NCBI RefSeq assembly: GCF_000203935.1
Contig: NC_008573.1
Location: forward strand, 124,001 to 188,000
From: Shewanella sp. ANA-3
GTDB taxonomy: Bacteria; Pseudomonadota; Gammaproteobacteria; Enterobacterales; Shewanellaceae
Direction of reading: 5' to 3'
Length of the DNA stretch: 64,000 nt
Below, piece after piece: positions 43,926 through 53,380 of this stretch. The notes under the pieces were generated by a model. It worked only from the letters and a program-made list of their open reading frames with translations. It made no database searches and had not been told where the DNA came from. The position numbers and the translations under genes are program-made. Within the stretch, counting starts at the first letter, position 1. The number at the start of each line of letters is the position of its first letter.

Positions 43926-45018
43926 CCCTAATTCAACTGCGAAGTGCGACACTCGCCAATATCAAGCAGCCAATACCATTTCTTTAAAGACAATCGCTGG
44001 TTGCTTGAAATCTAAACACTTTTTCGGTCGATAATTTATCCGCGATAAAGCGAATTCAATATCACTGTCTGTTACCGTTGTTAGGTCGGTTCCTTTCTTC
44101 ACATATTGCCTTAAAAGACCGTTAGCATTCTCATTGGCTCCACGCTCCCAAGAACTATAAGGGTGGGCAAAGTAAACATCAGCCTCCAACTCCTTTGCGA
44201 TGGTTTCATGGCCTGCAAACTCTCTCCCGTTATCTGCCGTGATGGTATGGACATGCTCCTTGTAAGGCATGAGTAGTTCTATGGTTGCTCTAGTGACATC
44301 ATCCGCTGACTTGGATGGCACTTTCTTCACCAAGTAAAATCGTGTTTTACGCTCTAAAATAGTCACCATCGCCCCCGTGCCGTGCTTGCCTAATACGGTG
44401 TCGATTTCCCAATCACCAAATCGCTCCTTACTGTCAACTATGCTTGGCCTATCATCGATAGAAACCGCATTTTTGATCGCTGGTGCTTTCTCTTTTTTAC
44501 CGCGACGATACCGCTTGTGACCTTGCCTCAAGTGGCGATATAACTTGCCACCCGAGCGTTTATCCTGCGCAACAAATCGGTAGATCCACTCATAGCTGAC
44601 AGCGGCACCGACTTTAGTTAATACACTGGAAATCTGCTCTGGACTCCAATCCGCTTCTAAAAGGAGGCGGATAAAATCAACACGCTCCTGAGGTATTCTG
44701 TATTTACGCGCTAATGTGCGTTTTTTGAGTGATAACACCTGACTGAGCTTCGTTTGGGCAATAATGACTGCCCTTGCTGCCACGTTTAAGCTCCCGATAT
44801 ACCGTGGAGCGATGGCACTGAACGGTTTTAGCAATCTCAGAAACTGAAATCCCCCGTTCCAAAAGAGCAGAAATCTGGTATCTTCTGCCTTCGGTCAACT
44901 GCTGATAATTCATGGTAGTACTGCTTGTTTCTTTGGCGAGAAGAGCGTCCCACTTTTAGCAGTTGGCTTCCTCTTCTACACCTTTCCATGAATGTCGCAC
45001 TTATTATCTGAAATCGGG
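43926..45018 (-). mobile_element. IS30-type insertion sequence (about 1.09 kb, decayed)
   Basis: The transposase frames lie within imperfect inverted ends. The left end reads CCCTAATTCAACTGCG then AAGTGCGACA; the right end, reversed, reads CCCGATTTCAGATAAT then AAGTGCGACA. Exact termini are uncertain by 1-2 bp. It truncates the miniature element on its left; the sequence on its right does not continue that element, so a deletion or recombination followed insertion. Confidence 0.75.
43962..44913 (-). pseudogene. IS30-family transposase, frameshifted by 4-bp duplication
   Basis: The first frame starts at 44913 (MNYQQLTEGRRYQISALLER), with the IS30 helix-turn-helix (GCHRSTVYREL-type, here VQCHRSTVYRELKRGSKG), and runs to HYCPNEAQ. 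It then shifts to the second frame QVLSLKKRTLARKYRIP, which continues through the DDE domain (FGDWEIDTVLGKHGTGAMV, ITADNGREFAGH, WERGANENANGLLRQY) to the end. The shift lies at a tandem TCAGTCAG (44746-44739). Removing one TCAG rejoins the frames into about 317 residues. A cryptic 290-residue product lacking the DNA-binding head remains possible. Confidence 0.85.
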
Positions 45019-45105
45019 ATCGGGAATTATGTTTTTCAAATAAATTTTCATTGCTAAATGCAGTATTTTTCACTACTATTATTTGAAAATCGTTGGAGAT
45101 ATATT

Positions 45106-45498
45106 TTGCGTAGAATCCACTTAATCATGATGTTTGTTTTACTGACGTTTGTCGGTCAAACTTTTGCGTCTGTGATTATGCCTGGTACTATGCCAATGAA
45201 TTCAATGACGACTTCAAATATGCCTGCTGAAAATGGCAAAGCATGTCATGACGCTAGTATGCAAATGAACATGAACATGAACATGAACATGGATATGGAT
45301 ATGAGTGATGGTGCGGATGATAGTTGCTGCGCCCAAGCGTGCCATTGTCCTGTCGGATCATGTTTATCAGTCGCTTTAACGATGGCGATGCCAACGCTTA
45401 AATCAGAAGTCAATTTAGTTAATGCTGCAACAATGTTTACCTCAGCACTAATGCCTCAGTATCGTTCTTCTTTATACCGTCCTCCAATATTTGCCTAA
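45106..45498 (+). CDS. Small exported Met/Cys/His-rich copper-island protein
   Basis: 130 residues from a TTG at 45106 with GGAG eight bases upstream; an ATG at 45127 is also possible. The hydrophobic export signal is IHLIMMFVLLTFVGQTFA. The mature part has a Met-rich run (MQMNMNMNMNMDMDMSD) and a Cys cluster (DDSCCAQACHCPVGSC), both plausible Cu(I) ligands. Similar small Cys/Met proteins (CopL-like) occur at the head of proteobacterial copper operons. It precedes the DUF411-copABCD cluster by 136 bp and is probably a metal buffer or part of copper-dependent control. The family is not certain. Confidence 0.55.
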   Translation: MRRIHLIMMFVLLTFVGQTFASVIMPGTMPMNSMTTSNMPAENGKACHDASMQMNMNMNMNMDMDMSDGADDSCCAQACHCPVGSCLSVALTMAMPTLKSEVNLVNAATMFTSALMPQYRSSLYRPPIFA

Positions 45499-45634
45499 CA
45501 TAGGCACAGTTACGCCTTTTTTTTGCTAGCTGTCCTAGCCAATCATGTAGTTTCAATTTTTTAACCTTTTGGTTAATAAACTGACATTAAACCGCGTTGT
45601 TTAATGTGACGAAATTTGATTTGGAGGCAATATT

Positions 45635-46150
45635 ATGTCTGCTCTATATCGCAATTCTATTAGTTTTTTTCGTGTCATAGGTACTATTTTTATTCTGCAA
45701 ACTATGGGAGGGATATTAATTGCCCGTGCAGCAGAGCCCGGCACTACGGAGCCATTACTCACCGTTTATAAAGATGCTAATTGCGGCTGTTGTGAGAAAT
45801 GGCTAACGCATATTAGTGAGCGTGGATTTAGTGTTAGTGCCCACAATATTAACAACCTTTATGAGTTTAAACAGTCAAAGGGCATTCCTGCTTCAATGCA
45901 ATCTTGCCATACCGCTGTGTCATCTCAAGGTTATGTGTTTGAAGGGCATGTCCCTGCAAAATTCATTAGTCGTTTTTTAGCCACCCCTCCTAAAGATGCT
46001 ATCGGCTTAACCGTACCCGCTATGCCAGTGGGCAGCCCTGGCATGGAGTACCAAGATAAATTTATGCCATATCAAGTCTTACTGTTGAAAAAAGATGGCA
46101 GTAGTGAAGTTTACGCCCAAGTGAACTCGCTTGAGGAGTCTGTACAATGA
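45635..46150 (+). CDS. DUF411 periplasmic copper-binding protein (CopG-like)
   Basis: 171 residues with an N-terminal export signal (IGTIFILQTMGGILIARAAE). The DUF411 domain shows LTVYKDANCGCCEKWLTHI, then SCHTAVSSQGYVFEGHVPA and VPAMPVGSPGME. CGCC and SCHT are the conserved metal/thiol sites; CopG-type proteins are proposed Cu redox or storage proteins. The stop overlaps the copA start (ATGA). It is one of two DUF411 genes in the window, the other in the sil operon. They share motifs but clearly differ in sequence and base composition. Confidence 0.85.
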   Translation: MSALYRNSISFFRVIGTIFILQTMGGILIARAAEPGTTEPLLTVYKDANCGCCEKWLTHISERGFSVSAHNINNLYEFKQSKGIPASMQSCHTAVSSQGYVFEGHVPAKFISRFLATPPKDAIGLTVPAMPVGSPGMEYQDKFMPYQVLLLKKDGSSEVYAQVNSLEESVQ

Positions 46151-48075
46151 AATCGCAATACATGATAAAACCCATGATTCAAATGACAAACAGTGAACTC
46201 AACAACAGCCGACGCCGGTTTGTGTTTGGTGCATCCGCCATGTTGGCATTGATGTCGATCCCTTTCCCTAAAAATGCCGTTGCCAATGCGTTAAGCCAAT
46301 CGTTGAGCCAGCTCTCTGGCAAAGTGTTTGACTTAACAATTGACTATAAAATGGTTAATTTTACCGGGAAATCTGCTCGAGCTACTGTGGTAAACCAATT
46401 ACTGCCCGCGCCGTTATTACGTTGGAAAGAAGGTGAAACAGTCACCTTAAGAGTAAAAAATAATCTCGACCATGATAGCTCTATTCACTGGCACGGTATT
46501 ATTTTACCCACCGAAATGGACGGTGTGCCTGGCTTTAGCTTTGATGGCATTAAACCCGGTGAAACATTTGAGTATCAATTTACCGTCCAGCAAAGTGGCA
46601 CATATTGGTATCACAGTCATTCAGGCTATCAAGAACAAACCGGTTTATTCGGCGCTATTGTGATTGATCCAGCGACCCCCGATCCGGTTATATATGACCG
46701 TGACTATGTGATCATGCTGTCAGATTGGTCTGACGAAGCCCCTGAAAACATTTATGCCAAATTAAAGAAACAAGCCGATTACTATAATTACCGTGAGCGT
46801 ACGGTAATGGATTTTTTCTCTGACGTGAATAAAAATGGCTTAGCCAATACGTGGAACGCTCGTTCGATGTGGAATAACGCGCGCATGAGTGACAGAGACA
46901 TATCTGATGTTACGGGTTCAACTTACACCTATTTAATGAATGGCAATCCTCCGCAACAGGGCTGGCAAGGGTTGTTTGAACAAGGTGAGAAGGTGCGCTT
47001 ACGCTTTATAAATAGTTCTGCTATGACCATATTTGATGTACGTATACCGGGTCTCAAAATGAGTGTTGTCGCCAGTGATGGTCAGAACATTCAACCGGTA
47101 TCTGTGGATGAATTTCGAATCGGTGTTGCTGAAACCTATGATGTGGTTATTGAGCCAGAGGTTGATAATGCCTATTGTATTTTCGCTCAAAGTATTGACC
47201 GCACCGGCTTTACGGTAGGTAACCTTACCTCAGATGCCAGTTTACATGCTCCTATTCCCCCAATGGATCCAAGGCCAGTCCTTGGCCACAGTGATATGGG
47301 CATGGATATGAGTGATATGGATATGAGCGGTATGGATCATAGCAAAATGGACATGGGCGCTGGTGATATGTCAGGCATGGATCACAGCAAGATGGCTATG
47401 GGTGGCGGTGATATGTCAGGCATGGATCACAGCAAGATGGCTATGGGTGGCGGTGATATGTCAGGCATGGATCACAGCAAAATGGCCATGGACGCTGCGA
47501 AAGCGACAGTCTCAGGACTAGGGCTTGCAGGCTTTGGCAGTAACAATGAAATTAAACACATTGACACCGAGTTCGGCCCACAAGTGGATATGCGTGCAGA
47601 TGCGCCAAAAAGTGGTTTACACGATCCCGGGATTGGATTGCGTGACCATCAACAACAATTTAATCGCAAAGTATTAACTTATGGCGATATTAAAGGCTTA
47701 CATCCTACCTACGACACGCGCCAACCTAGCCGCGAAATTCAACTGCATTTAACCGGCAATATGAACCGATATATGTGGTCTGTGAATGGGGTGAAATTTA
47801 TGGACGCCGCGCCATTAGAGTTTGAATACGGAGAAAGACTGCGGATCACCTTAGTGAACGACACGATGATGACTCACCCTATGCATTTGCATGGTATGTG
47901 GAGTGAGTTAGAGACAGGCGACCCTGATTTTATTCCCCGTAAGCACACGGTATTAGTTCAGCCGGGTTCTAAGATCAGTTACTTAGTCACCGCCGATGCA
48001 AAAGGGCAATGGGCATATCATTGCCACTTGTTATTCCACATGCCAGGCATGTTCAGAAAAGTCGTGGTGAAATAA
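46147..48075 (+). CDS. copA: CopA, periplasmic multicopper oxidase
   Basis: 642 residues with a Tat signal (NSRRRFVFGASAMLALMSIP). Copper-binding motifs of the three cupredoxin domains are complete: SSIHWHGIILPTEMDGVPG, YWYHSHSGYQEQTG, THPMHLHGMWSE and WAYHCHLLFHMPGMF. Between domains 2 and 3 lies a Met/His-rich insert of four 15-residue units. CopA-type oxidases convert Cu(I) to Cu(II) and sequester copper in the periplasm. The gene is translationally coupled to the DUF411 gene and followed by copB. Length is typical for CopA/PcoA. Confidence 0.93.
   Translation: MKSQYMIKPMIQMTNSELNNSRRRFVFGASAMLALMSIPFPKNAVANALSQSLSQLSGKVFDLTIDYKMVNFTGKSARATVVNQLLPAPLLRWKEGETVTLRVKNNLDHDSSIHWHGIILPTEMDGVPGFSFDGIKPGETFEYQFTVQQSGTYWYHSHSGYQEQTGLFGAIVIDPATPDPVIYDRDYVIMLSDWSDEAPENIYAKLKKQADYYNYRERTVMDFFSDVNKNGLANTWNARSMWNNARMSDRDISDVTGSTYTYLMNGNPPQQGWQGLFEQGEKVRLRFINSSAMTIFDVRIPGLKMSVVASDGQNIQPVSVDEFRIGVAETYDVVIEPEVDNAYCIFAQSIDRTGFTVGNLTSDASLHAPIPPMDPRPVLGHSDMGMDMSDMDMSGMDHSKMDMGAGDMSGMDHSKMAMGGGDMSGMDHSKMAMGGGDMSGMDHSKMAMDAAKATVSGLGLAGFGSNNEIKHIDTEFGPQVDMRADAPKSGLHDPGIGLRDHQQQFNRKVLTYGDIKGLHPTYDTRQPSREIQLHLTGNMNRYMWSVNGVKFMDAAPLEFEYGERLRITLVNDTMMTHPMHLHGMWSELETGDPDFIPRKHTVLVQPGSKISYLVTADAKGQWAYHCHLLFHMPGMFRKVVVK
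47326..47505 (+). repeat. 45-bp tandem repeats in copA (Met/His-rich insert)
   Basis: Units start at 47326, 47371, 47416 and 47461 (the last partial) and encode SGMDHSKMAMGGGDM-type 15-mers. Units 2 and 3 are almost identical in DNA. Each brings Met, His and Asp ligands, as in CopA/PcoA proteins, where repeat number varies between strains. Confidence 0.9.
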
Positions 48076-48098
48076 GGGGTATACAAAGGGGTATACAG

Positions 48099-48812
48099 AT
48101 GAATAAAACGAATTTAGTGGCATTGGGACTGTTGAGTCTGAGCGCCTCATTGGCTAGCTCAGCTGTGTTTGCCGGCGGTAATGATGATCCTCTATTAACA
48201 AAAGTCATGCTGGATCAATTTGAAAAAGGCGTGGATCCGCAAGATCCTACCCAGTTTAGTGCACAAGCCTGGTTAGGTTACGATTTGAATAAGTTGTGGC
48301 TTAAAACCGAAGGTGAATATTCAAATAGTGATAAGCAAGACCTTGAAATTCAGGCTCTTTACAGTAAGCCCATCGCACCATACTGGGATGTACAATTCGG
48401 TATTAAAACCGATATCAAACCGACGCCGAACCGTAATTGGGCTGTGATTGGGGTTCAAGGGTTAGCGCCATATTTTTTTGATATTGACGCGGCCTTATTC
48501 ATCGGTGAACAAGGCCGTACGGCTATGCGGTTGAGTGCGGAATATGAACTGTTAATCACTCAAAAATTGATACTCACACCTGAAGTAGAAGTTAATTTAT
48601 TTGGTAAGGACGATGCTGAACTTGGAATAGGCTCAGGCTTATCTGACGTCAGTGCAGGGCTGCGATTGAGATACGAGATTGTTCGAGAGTTCGCACCCTA
48701 TATCGGTGTTGATTGGCGTCAGAAGCTCGGTAATACCGCCGATTACGCCCGAAGTGAAGGGGAAGATACACAAGAAACCCAGTTTGTTATTGGTTTTAGC
48801 GCGTGGTTCTAA
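48099..48812 (+). CDS. copB: CopB, outer-membrane copper resistance protein
   Basis: 237 residues from the ATG at 48099, with a signal peptide (LVALGLLSLSASLASSAVFA). The mature part is a beta barrel with DPLLTKVMLDQFEK near the start, AWLGYDLNKLWLKTEGEYS, QFGIKTDIKPTPNRNWAVIG, and a C-terminal GFSAWF ending in Phe, as CopB/PcoB proteins have. The Met/His-rich N-terminal linker found in longer CopB proteins is absent. CopB works with CopA at the outer membrane. A longer in-frame start inside copA is judged spurious. Confidence 0.88.
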   Translation: MNKTNLVALGLLSLSASLASSAVFAGGNDDPLLTKVMLDQFEKGVDPQDPTQFSAQAWLGYDLNKLWLKTEGEYSNSDKQDLEIQALYSKPIAPYWDVQFGIKTDIKPTPNRNWAVIGVQGLAPYFFDIDAALFIGEQGRTAMRLSAEYELLITQKLILTPEVEVNLFGKDDAELGIGSGLSDVSAGLRLRYEIVREFAPYIGVDWRQKLGNTADYARSEGEDTQETQFVIGFSAWF

Positions 48813-48927
48813 GACCTCGTTCGTACACTGAGTTATAAGCTTGGCGCCAAGATGTTAGCTAAGCCAATATTAAATCATTTATGTAAACCGTTTTTCGATC
48901 GTTAAAAACAATATAAAAGGAAATATC

Positions 48928-49350
48928 ATGAAATTATTTAACAACGTTTTAGTCGTAACAAGTCTATTCCTGAGTGCTTCAGCATTTGCTCATGTCGGAC
49001 TGAGCAGTTCTATGCCCCCTAACGGTGCCATGCTAAGTCAAGCCCCAACAACGCTTGAACTGACCTTTACGGCTCCGGTACGTTTGGTCAAATTAACAAT
49101 GCAAGATGAGAAGCAGCAAAGCGTACCGTTAACATTACCTTCAAGTGCGGCCAGTCAAGCTGAATTTTCATTCGCCCTACCAGCATTAAACGCAGCTAAT
49201 TACACAGTTAACTGGATGATCATGGGTGATGACGGTCATAAGATGAAAGGCAACATGAGCTTTATGCTTCACGACTCTGGCATGAACACTCGCAGTGCAC
49301 CGCCTATGACAATGGAGCATGAGACTAGCGAGCACACTGCACATCAATAA
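48928..49350 (+). CDS. copC: CopC, periplasmic copper chaperone
   Basis: 140 residues with a signal peptide (LFNNVLVVTSLFLSASAFA) cut before His1, so the mature start is HVGLSSSMPPNGAMLSQAP. An N-terminal His is part of the Cu(II) site (histidine brace) of CopC. The YobA/CopC fold follows (LELTFTAPVRLVKLTM; NYTVNWMIMGDDGHKMKGNM), with a conserved D..H near DDGHK. Its C-terminus is Met/His-rich. It delivers or buffers copper with CopD, encoded 14 bp downstream. Confidence 0.92.
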   Translation: MKLFNNVLVVTSLFLSASAFAHVGLSSSMPPNGAMLSQAPTTLELTFTAPVRLVKLTMQDEKQQSVPLTLPSSAASQAEFSFALPALNAANYTVNWMIMGDDGHKMKGNMSFMLHDSGMNTRSAPPMTMEHETSEHTAHQ

Positions 49351-49364
49351 GTGGATGAGTAAAC

Positions 49365-50261
49365 ATGATATTAACCGTATTTGAAATATCGGTGTTGATA
49401 TCTAAATGGGTTATCTATCTGAGTGTTGCCGCTGTTATTGGCGGCACATTGATGCAATACCTCATTAAGGGTCAACTTAATCTGAGCATTAGCGTTGCAA
49501 AATATACCGGCCTAGGTGCCGTATTGGGATTGATTGCCGTTAGTATCAATTATTTTGCGCAAGTAGGGGCTTTTGCTGAAAACGGCTTGATGGGAATATT
49601 TGATGCGCAGATGCATGCTTTTCTGTGGCCAACCCAGGTAGGGCAAACGGTGCTTTGGCGCTTAATCGGTTTTGGGTTAATGCTAGTGGCTAGTGGTTTA
49701 CTGTTACATAAGAACCGTTATATCAAAACGTTTTCTGCGGTATTAGCGATTCTCAGTTGTCTGTTAATTGCTGTCACGTTTACTTTTATTGGCCATAGCA
49801 CCGAACTGGGATTGCTTGCTCAAGGCTTAATATTGATACACGTGTTGATCATTGGCAGTTGGATAGGCGCTTTTTATCCATTATGGAAATTATGCTGCAC
49901 CGATGACCACATCGTCATAAAAAATGTCATGGATACATTTGGTCGTTTAGGCATAGTGATTGTCATTCTAGTGTTGCTTTCAGGCATGGGAATGGTGTGG
50001 ATGTTGTTTGATAGTCCCACTGAATTAATCAGTTCCGATTATGGTATTGCGGTCACCATCAAGCTCTGTTTGGTGGCTATCATTTTGCTTATAGCAGCAT
50101 GGCATAAATTGGTTTTAGTACCTAAATTAACGATTGCGAACACATTACTCGCAAAACAAAAACTACAAAAATCGATTGGATTAGAAGCATTAATAGCAGT
50201 ACTGATATTAGCGACAACAGCGGTACTTTCGAGCGTGCTAGGTCCTATGAGCCTTGGATAA
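49365..50261 (+). CDS. copD: CopD, inner-membrane copper transport protein
   Basis: 298 residues with about eight membrane segments, a typical CopD layout. Conserved-looking polar membrane residues include IGHSTELGLLAQGLILIHVL and AAWHKLVLVPKL near the end, plus DAQMHAFLWPTQVGQTVLWR. CopD is thought to import copper from CopC across the inner membrane. It is followed closely by an NTF2-like exported protein. The length is ordinary for the family. Confidence 0.88.
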   Translation: MILTVFEISVLISKWVIYLSVAAVIGGTLMQYLIKGQLNLSISVAKYTGLGAVLGLIAVSINYFAQVGAFAENGLMGIFDAQMHAFLWPTQVGQTVLWRLIGFGLMLVASGLLLHKNRYIKTFSAVLAILSCLLIAVTFTFIGHSTELGLLAQGLILIHVLIIGSWIGAFYPLWKLCCTDDHIVIKNVMDTFGRLGIVIVILVLLSGMGMVWMLFDSPTELISSDYGIAVTIKLCLVAIILLIAAWHKLVLVPKLTIANTLLAKQKLQKSIGLEALIAVLILATTAVLSSVLGPMSLG

Positions 50262-50288
50262 TCACTATAAATTAACAGAGAGATAAAA

Positions 50289-50780
50289 ATGAAAAATAGC
50301 CCTTTAACAATACTCATAACGACCGGGATATTACTGATGTCCGCAGGACAAAGCTCATTGAGCTTCGCCCATGGTGATGAAACACACCCGATAGAACAAA
50401 AAGCGTTTATCGGTGTTGATTCCGCCGCGGGCAATGTTGTCAAACATTTTCATGCTGCATTACAAGCGGGCAATGAGGTTATTGTTAGGCAGTTATTAGC
50501 AGCCAATGTTCAAATTTATGAAGGTGGAAAAGTAGAACGTTCACTTACGGATTATGCCAATCATCATATGCTTGCGGATATGGCTTACTTAAAAGGGTTA
50601 ACCATAACGCCAAAAGAACACCAAATAACGATTACGGGTGACATTGCTATTTCAACGTCAATAAGTCACGCCCAAGGTGAATATAAGGGTAAAAGTATTG
50701 ACTCGATGACCATGGAAACGCTTGTGTTAATTAAACAAGTGGATGGTAGTTGGAAAATAACCCACGTGCACTGGTCGTAA
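50289..50780 (+). CDS. Exported NTF2/DUF4440-like protein
   Basis: 163 residues with a signal peptide (LTILITTGILLMSAGQSSLSFA). The mature protein has an NTF2-like pattern: VVKHFHAALQAGNEVIVRQL, LLAANVQIYEGGKVERS, MAYLKGLTITPKEHQITI, and the final strand DGSWKITHVHWS. Such small proteins often sit at the end of copper operons (DUF4440/SnoaL-like); the ligand is unknown. His residues in HGDETHP and at the end (HVHWS) could bind metal. It is the last gene of the rightward copper operon. Confidence 0.75.
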   Translation: MKNSPLTILITTGILLMSAGQSSLSFAHGDETHPIEQKAFIGVDSAAGNVVKHFHAALQAGNEVIVRQLLAANVQIYEGGKVERSLTDYANHHMLADMAYLKGLTITPKEHQITITGDIAISTSISHAQGEYKGKSIDSMTMETLVLIKQVDGSWKITHVHWS

Positions 50781-50913
50781 CTAATAAGAATTTCATCAAC
50801 CAGATAAAGGATTATCTTGAGTTCCTTTGTAGGTAGTGTTCCCAAGAAAACCACAAAGACTCACGTCATGTTAATGCATGATATTTTATGGAAAAGGATT
50901 TCCATTTTTTATA

Positions 50914-50944
50914 TAAAAAAGACCGGAGTAATTCCAGTCCTTTT
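50914..50944. terminator. Possible two-way terminator between convergent genes
   Basis: AAAAAAGACCGGA, a short centre, then TCCAGTCCTTTT form an imperfect stem flanked by A and T runs, between the NTF2-like gene and cueP, which face each other. The stem contains a bulge, so its strength is uncertain. Confidence 0.5.
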
Positions 50945-50968
50945 ACAAGCCATATTTAAATGTTAATT

Positions 50969-51514
50969 TTAAATAAGTTTCATAGTTGTAATGCAAGTTC
51001 TATCGTTATTGAAAGTAGACAATACTTCTCTCGCCACTCTTTTGCTTCCGTCTTTTGCTTCATAGTAAATATTAAATGCTAAGTTTTTATCTTTTGGAAC
51101 CCAAAAGTCTATAAATCCATCACGTTGTGTCGTCATTTTTTTGTCTATTAATGTTTCACCTGTGTCAGTATCAGTCATGACAACTTTCATTGTTTGATTT
51201 ATTATCTCTCCGGTACAACCTGTTAAAACATGATTCGTACATGGATGAGAACTATTAATGTACGGAGCTATTGAAAGAAAGAATTGATCTTTTGGTATTG
51301 CTACAGAACTACTTTTACCATCTGAGAAAGTTGCAACTATTCTATCGGGTAATACTTTTATCATTATCCCTTCATTATTTTTGTATAGTGTATGTGCTGT
51401 TGTAACAGCACTCTTATAGTCTAAATTTTTAAACGTTTCTGCATTTATTATTGTGGCATATGATTGACTTGAATATGCAACTATAAGTGCTAATAGAATG
51501 TGTTTTTTAATCAT
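50969..51514 (-). CDS. cueP: CueP, periplasmic copper-binding protein
   Basis: 181 residues with a signal peptide (HILLALIVAYSSQSYA). The C-terminal half is the CueP hallmark: SSHPCTNHVLTGCTGEIINQ, then KMTTQRDGFIDFWVPKDKN, then DRTCITTMKLI. Three cysteines occur, two of them spaced eight residues apart (CTNHVLTGC) and one near the end (TCITTM), as in Salmonella CueP. CueP holds periplasmic copper and can supply it to SodC. Base use is AT-rich like its neighbours. It is transcribed convergently with copABCD and has its own upstream region. Confidence 0.9.
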   Translation of the reverse strand: MIKKHILLALIVAYSSQSYATIINAETFKNLDYKSAVTTAHTLYKNNEGIMIKVLPDRIVATFSDGKSSSVAIPKDQFFLSIAPYINSSHPCTNHVLTGCTGEIINQTMKVVMTDTDTGETLIDKKMTTQRDGFIDFWVPKDKNLAFNIYYEAKDGSKRVAREVLSTFNNDRTCITTMKLI

Positions 51515-51947
51515 GGTCTGAGTTATCCTATATAGTTTATAAAATATTTTTATTTAAACGTGCCTCGCTTTTTTTATTGTAACGATTGTGGTTATATATA
51601 TATTGAGCTAATTCACATTATTGATATTGGCCTGATGTTTTTGGTCGTTTGTTTTTTTGTTTTTTAAATATATGCTTTAACGCTCTATTCTCCTAGGTTT
51701 TTAGCTCAGGTTTTAAACTTGCGTCTTCATATAATTTTTCTACCTAAGTTTTTAAACTTGGGTTTTAAACCTATGTTTATTTTAAATTAATATTTATGTC
51801 GGTTTGATATTTTTTTGTTAAATAGATCACTGTTAAAAATGCTCTAGTTTGTATTATCGATTGGGTTTGTAATTTATTTGTTTATCTTTGATTTTAGTTT
51901 TACTTAATATAGTTTCTTATTTGTAACTTAACGTTAATAAGGTTTGT
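51515..51947. promoter_or_regulatory. AT-rich divergent control region with dyad repeats
   Basis: 433 bp of very AT-rich DNA between cueP (leftward) and the porin gene (rightward), with no gene. A cluster of related dyads lies at 51692-51771: CCTAGGTTTTTAG, CAGGTTTTAAACTT, AAGTTTTTAAACTT (51746-51759, arms AAGTTT/AAACTT) and GGTTTTAAACC (51761-51771). Repeated half-sites of the GTTTTAAAC type suggest binding of one regulator. No standard copper-box motif was recognised. Confidence 0.45.
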
Positions 51948-53167
51948 ATGTTTAAATATAATAAATATTTTTGGTGTTATTAGCAATGAGTAATAATGCA
52001 CTCTCTAATGATGATATTGAGAGTTTTTCTGAATGGATACACAATGGTAATGTTGGAGGTACAGCGAGATCGTACTATTTCGAACAAGATTTTGACGATT
52101 CAAATACAGAGAATAGCTCGATTTGGGTGAATGGTGGTAATGTTACTTTTAATACATCAGAGTTTAATGGGTTTAAATTGGGAGGAGAGGTACAGGGGTC
52201 ATACGTTAGTAATATCAATGATGATGATGATACAACTGCGGGAGATATGAACGCACAAGGTCTTGTATTATCGGAAGCTTTTTTGAAGTATCAGTTTGGT
52301 GATACTGTGTTTTCTGGAGGTAGACAACACTTTTCATCACCCCTTATCGCTAACTCAGGTTCAAGATTGATAAATGAATCTTTTGAAATGTATCAGGTGT
52401 CTTCAAGTCATTTTGATGGTACTGATATTTCGATTGGATATGTGACTAAATATCAGACTCGAACAGATAAATCGTTTTATGTTGATAATGAATTTGTTGA
52501 TTTTGATTTTAATGGTTCTGGCTCTCCTGGCGATTTTTATAAAATAGGTAATGATGGCGTTTTTTTCGTACAAGTTAACAAGCGAATCGCTAAAAAATTC
52601 AAAGTTAACTCACAGTACGCAAATGTAATAAATGAAGTCCAAGCACTTTATGCGGATGTCGAATATACATTGCCAACTAACTTTAACAGTTATATTGCAA
52701 TGCAATATTACAAAACTAAGTGGGATAAAAATGAACTAGTCGATAATGATCTTTTGGGCTTTAAAGTAGGTTTCAGTCAGGGAGGAGTAGATTTTTTTGC
52801 TGGTTATACATTAGCTGGAGGAAATGAAGGAGATAATAGAGTTTTTAGAGGCATTGGTCAAGGAGCTTATTATCAGTTTACTGCCACTACTAAAACTGCG
52901 GGTGTTGGGGCATTTGAATCTGGAACAAATTCGTATCAATTGGGGTTAGGTTCTGCTATCTCTAATCTTAAAGGTAAAATATTTTATACATCTTTTGACA
53001 ATCCCATAGTGGGAAAAGATTTAAATGAATGGACGGTTAATCTTGCATATCAATTTGATGGTAAACTCGAAAATATCGGTATATCAATTGATTTTTCAAT
53101 ATTGGATTATGAAAACAATCAAAAAGACGCTACAGATTTAAGAACGAAATTCACTTACAGCTTTTAA
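51948..53167 (+). pseudogene. OprD-like outer-membrane porin, frameshifted in signal peptide
   Basis: The barrel part is fully open (about 398 residues from a TTG at 51971). It has alternating aromatic strands such as FSEWIHNGNVGGTARSYYFE and a C-terminal Phe (LRTKFTYSF), as in OprD/OprF-like porins. The upstream ATG at 51948, with TAAGG before it, reads MFKYNKYF, then leaves frame. Adding one T to the T5 run at 51968-51972 joins it to LVLLAMSNNALSNDD, giving a perfect signal peptide. As it stands, the downstream start lacks a complete export signal. It could be a sequencing error, a slippage-switched gene or a true loss. Confidence 0.7.
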
Positions 53168-53380
53168 AGGTTGTAAATGTTTTTGACAAATGTTAATTCC
53201 CTAATAATTATATTGTAATTGTAAATTCAGGTCGTGTTAATGGGTGTGCTTGGGTTTACAATTTTATATGAAAATACGTCTAGATGATTAAAGTTGAAAA
53301 ACTTGTTATTTGATAATTTATCAATATCTACGTTTACAAAAAAATTCATCTTGAATGTATTTTAGAACCAGGGGGTTACA
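53168..53380 (+). other. AT-rich non-coding gap before the miniature element
   Basis: 213 bp without a gene. It ends in GGGGGTTACA (53371-53380), the left copy of the target duplication for the miniature element. Confidence 0.6.

Noticed and set aside
48009-48098. N-terminal extension of CopB into copA
   Set aside because: It overlaps the conserved copA end and precedes a clear signal peptide start at 48099.
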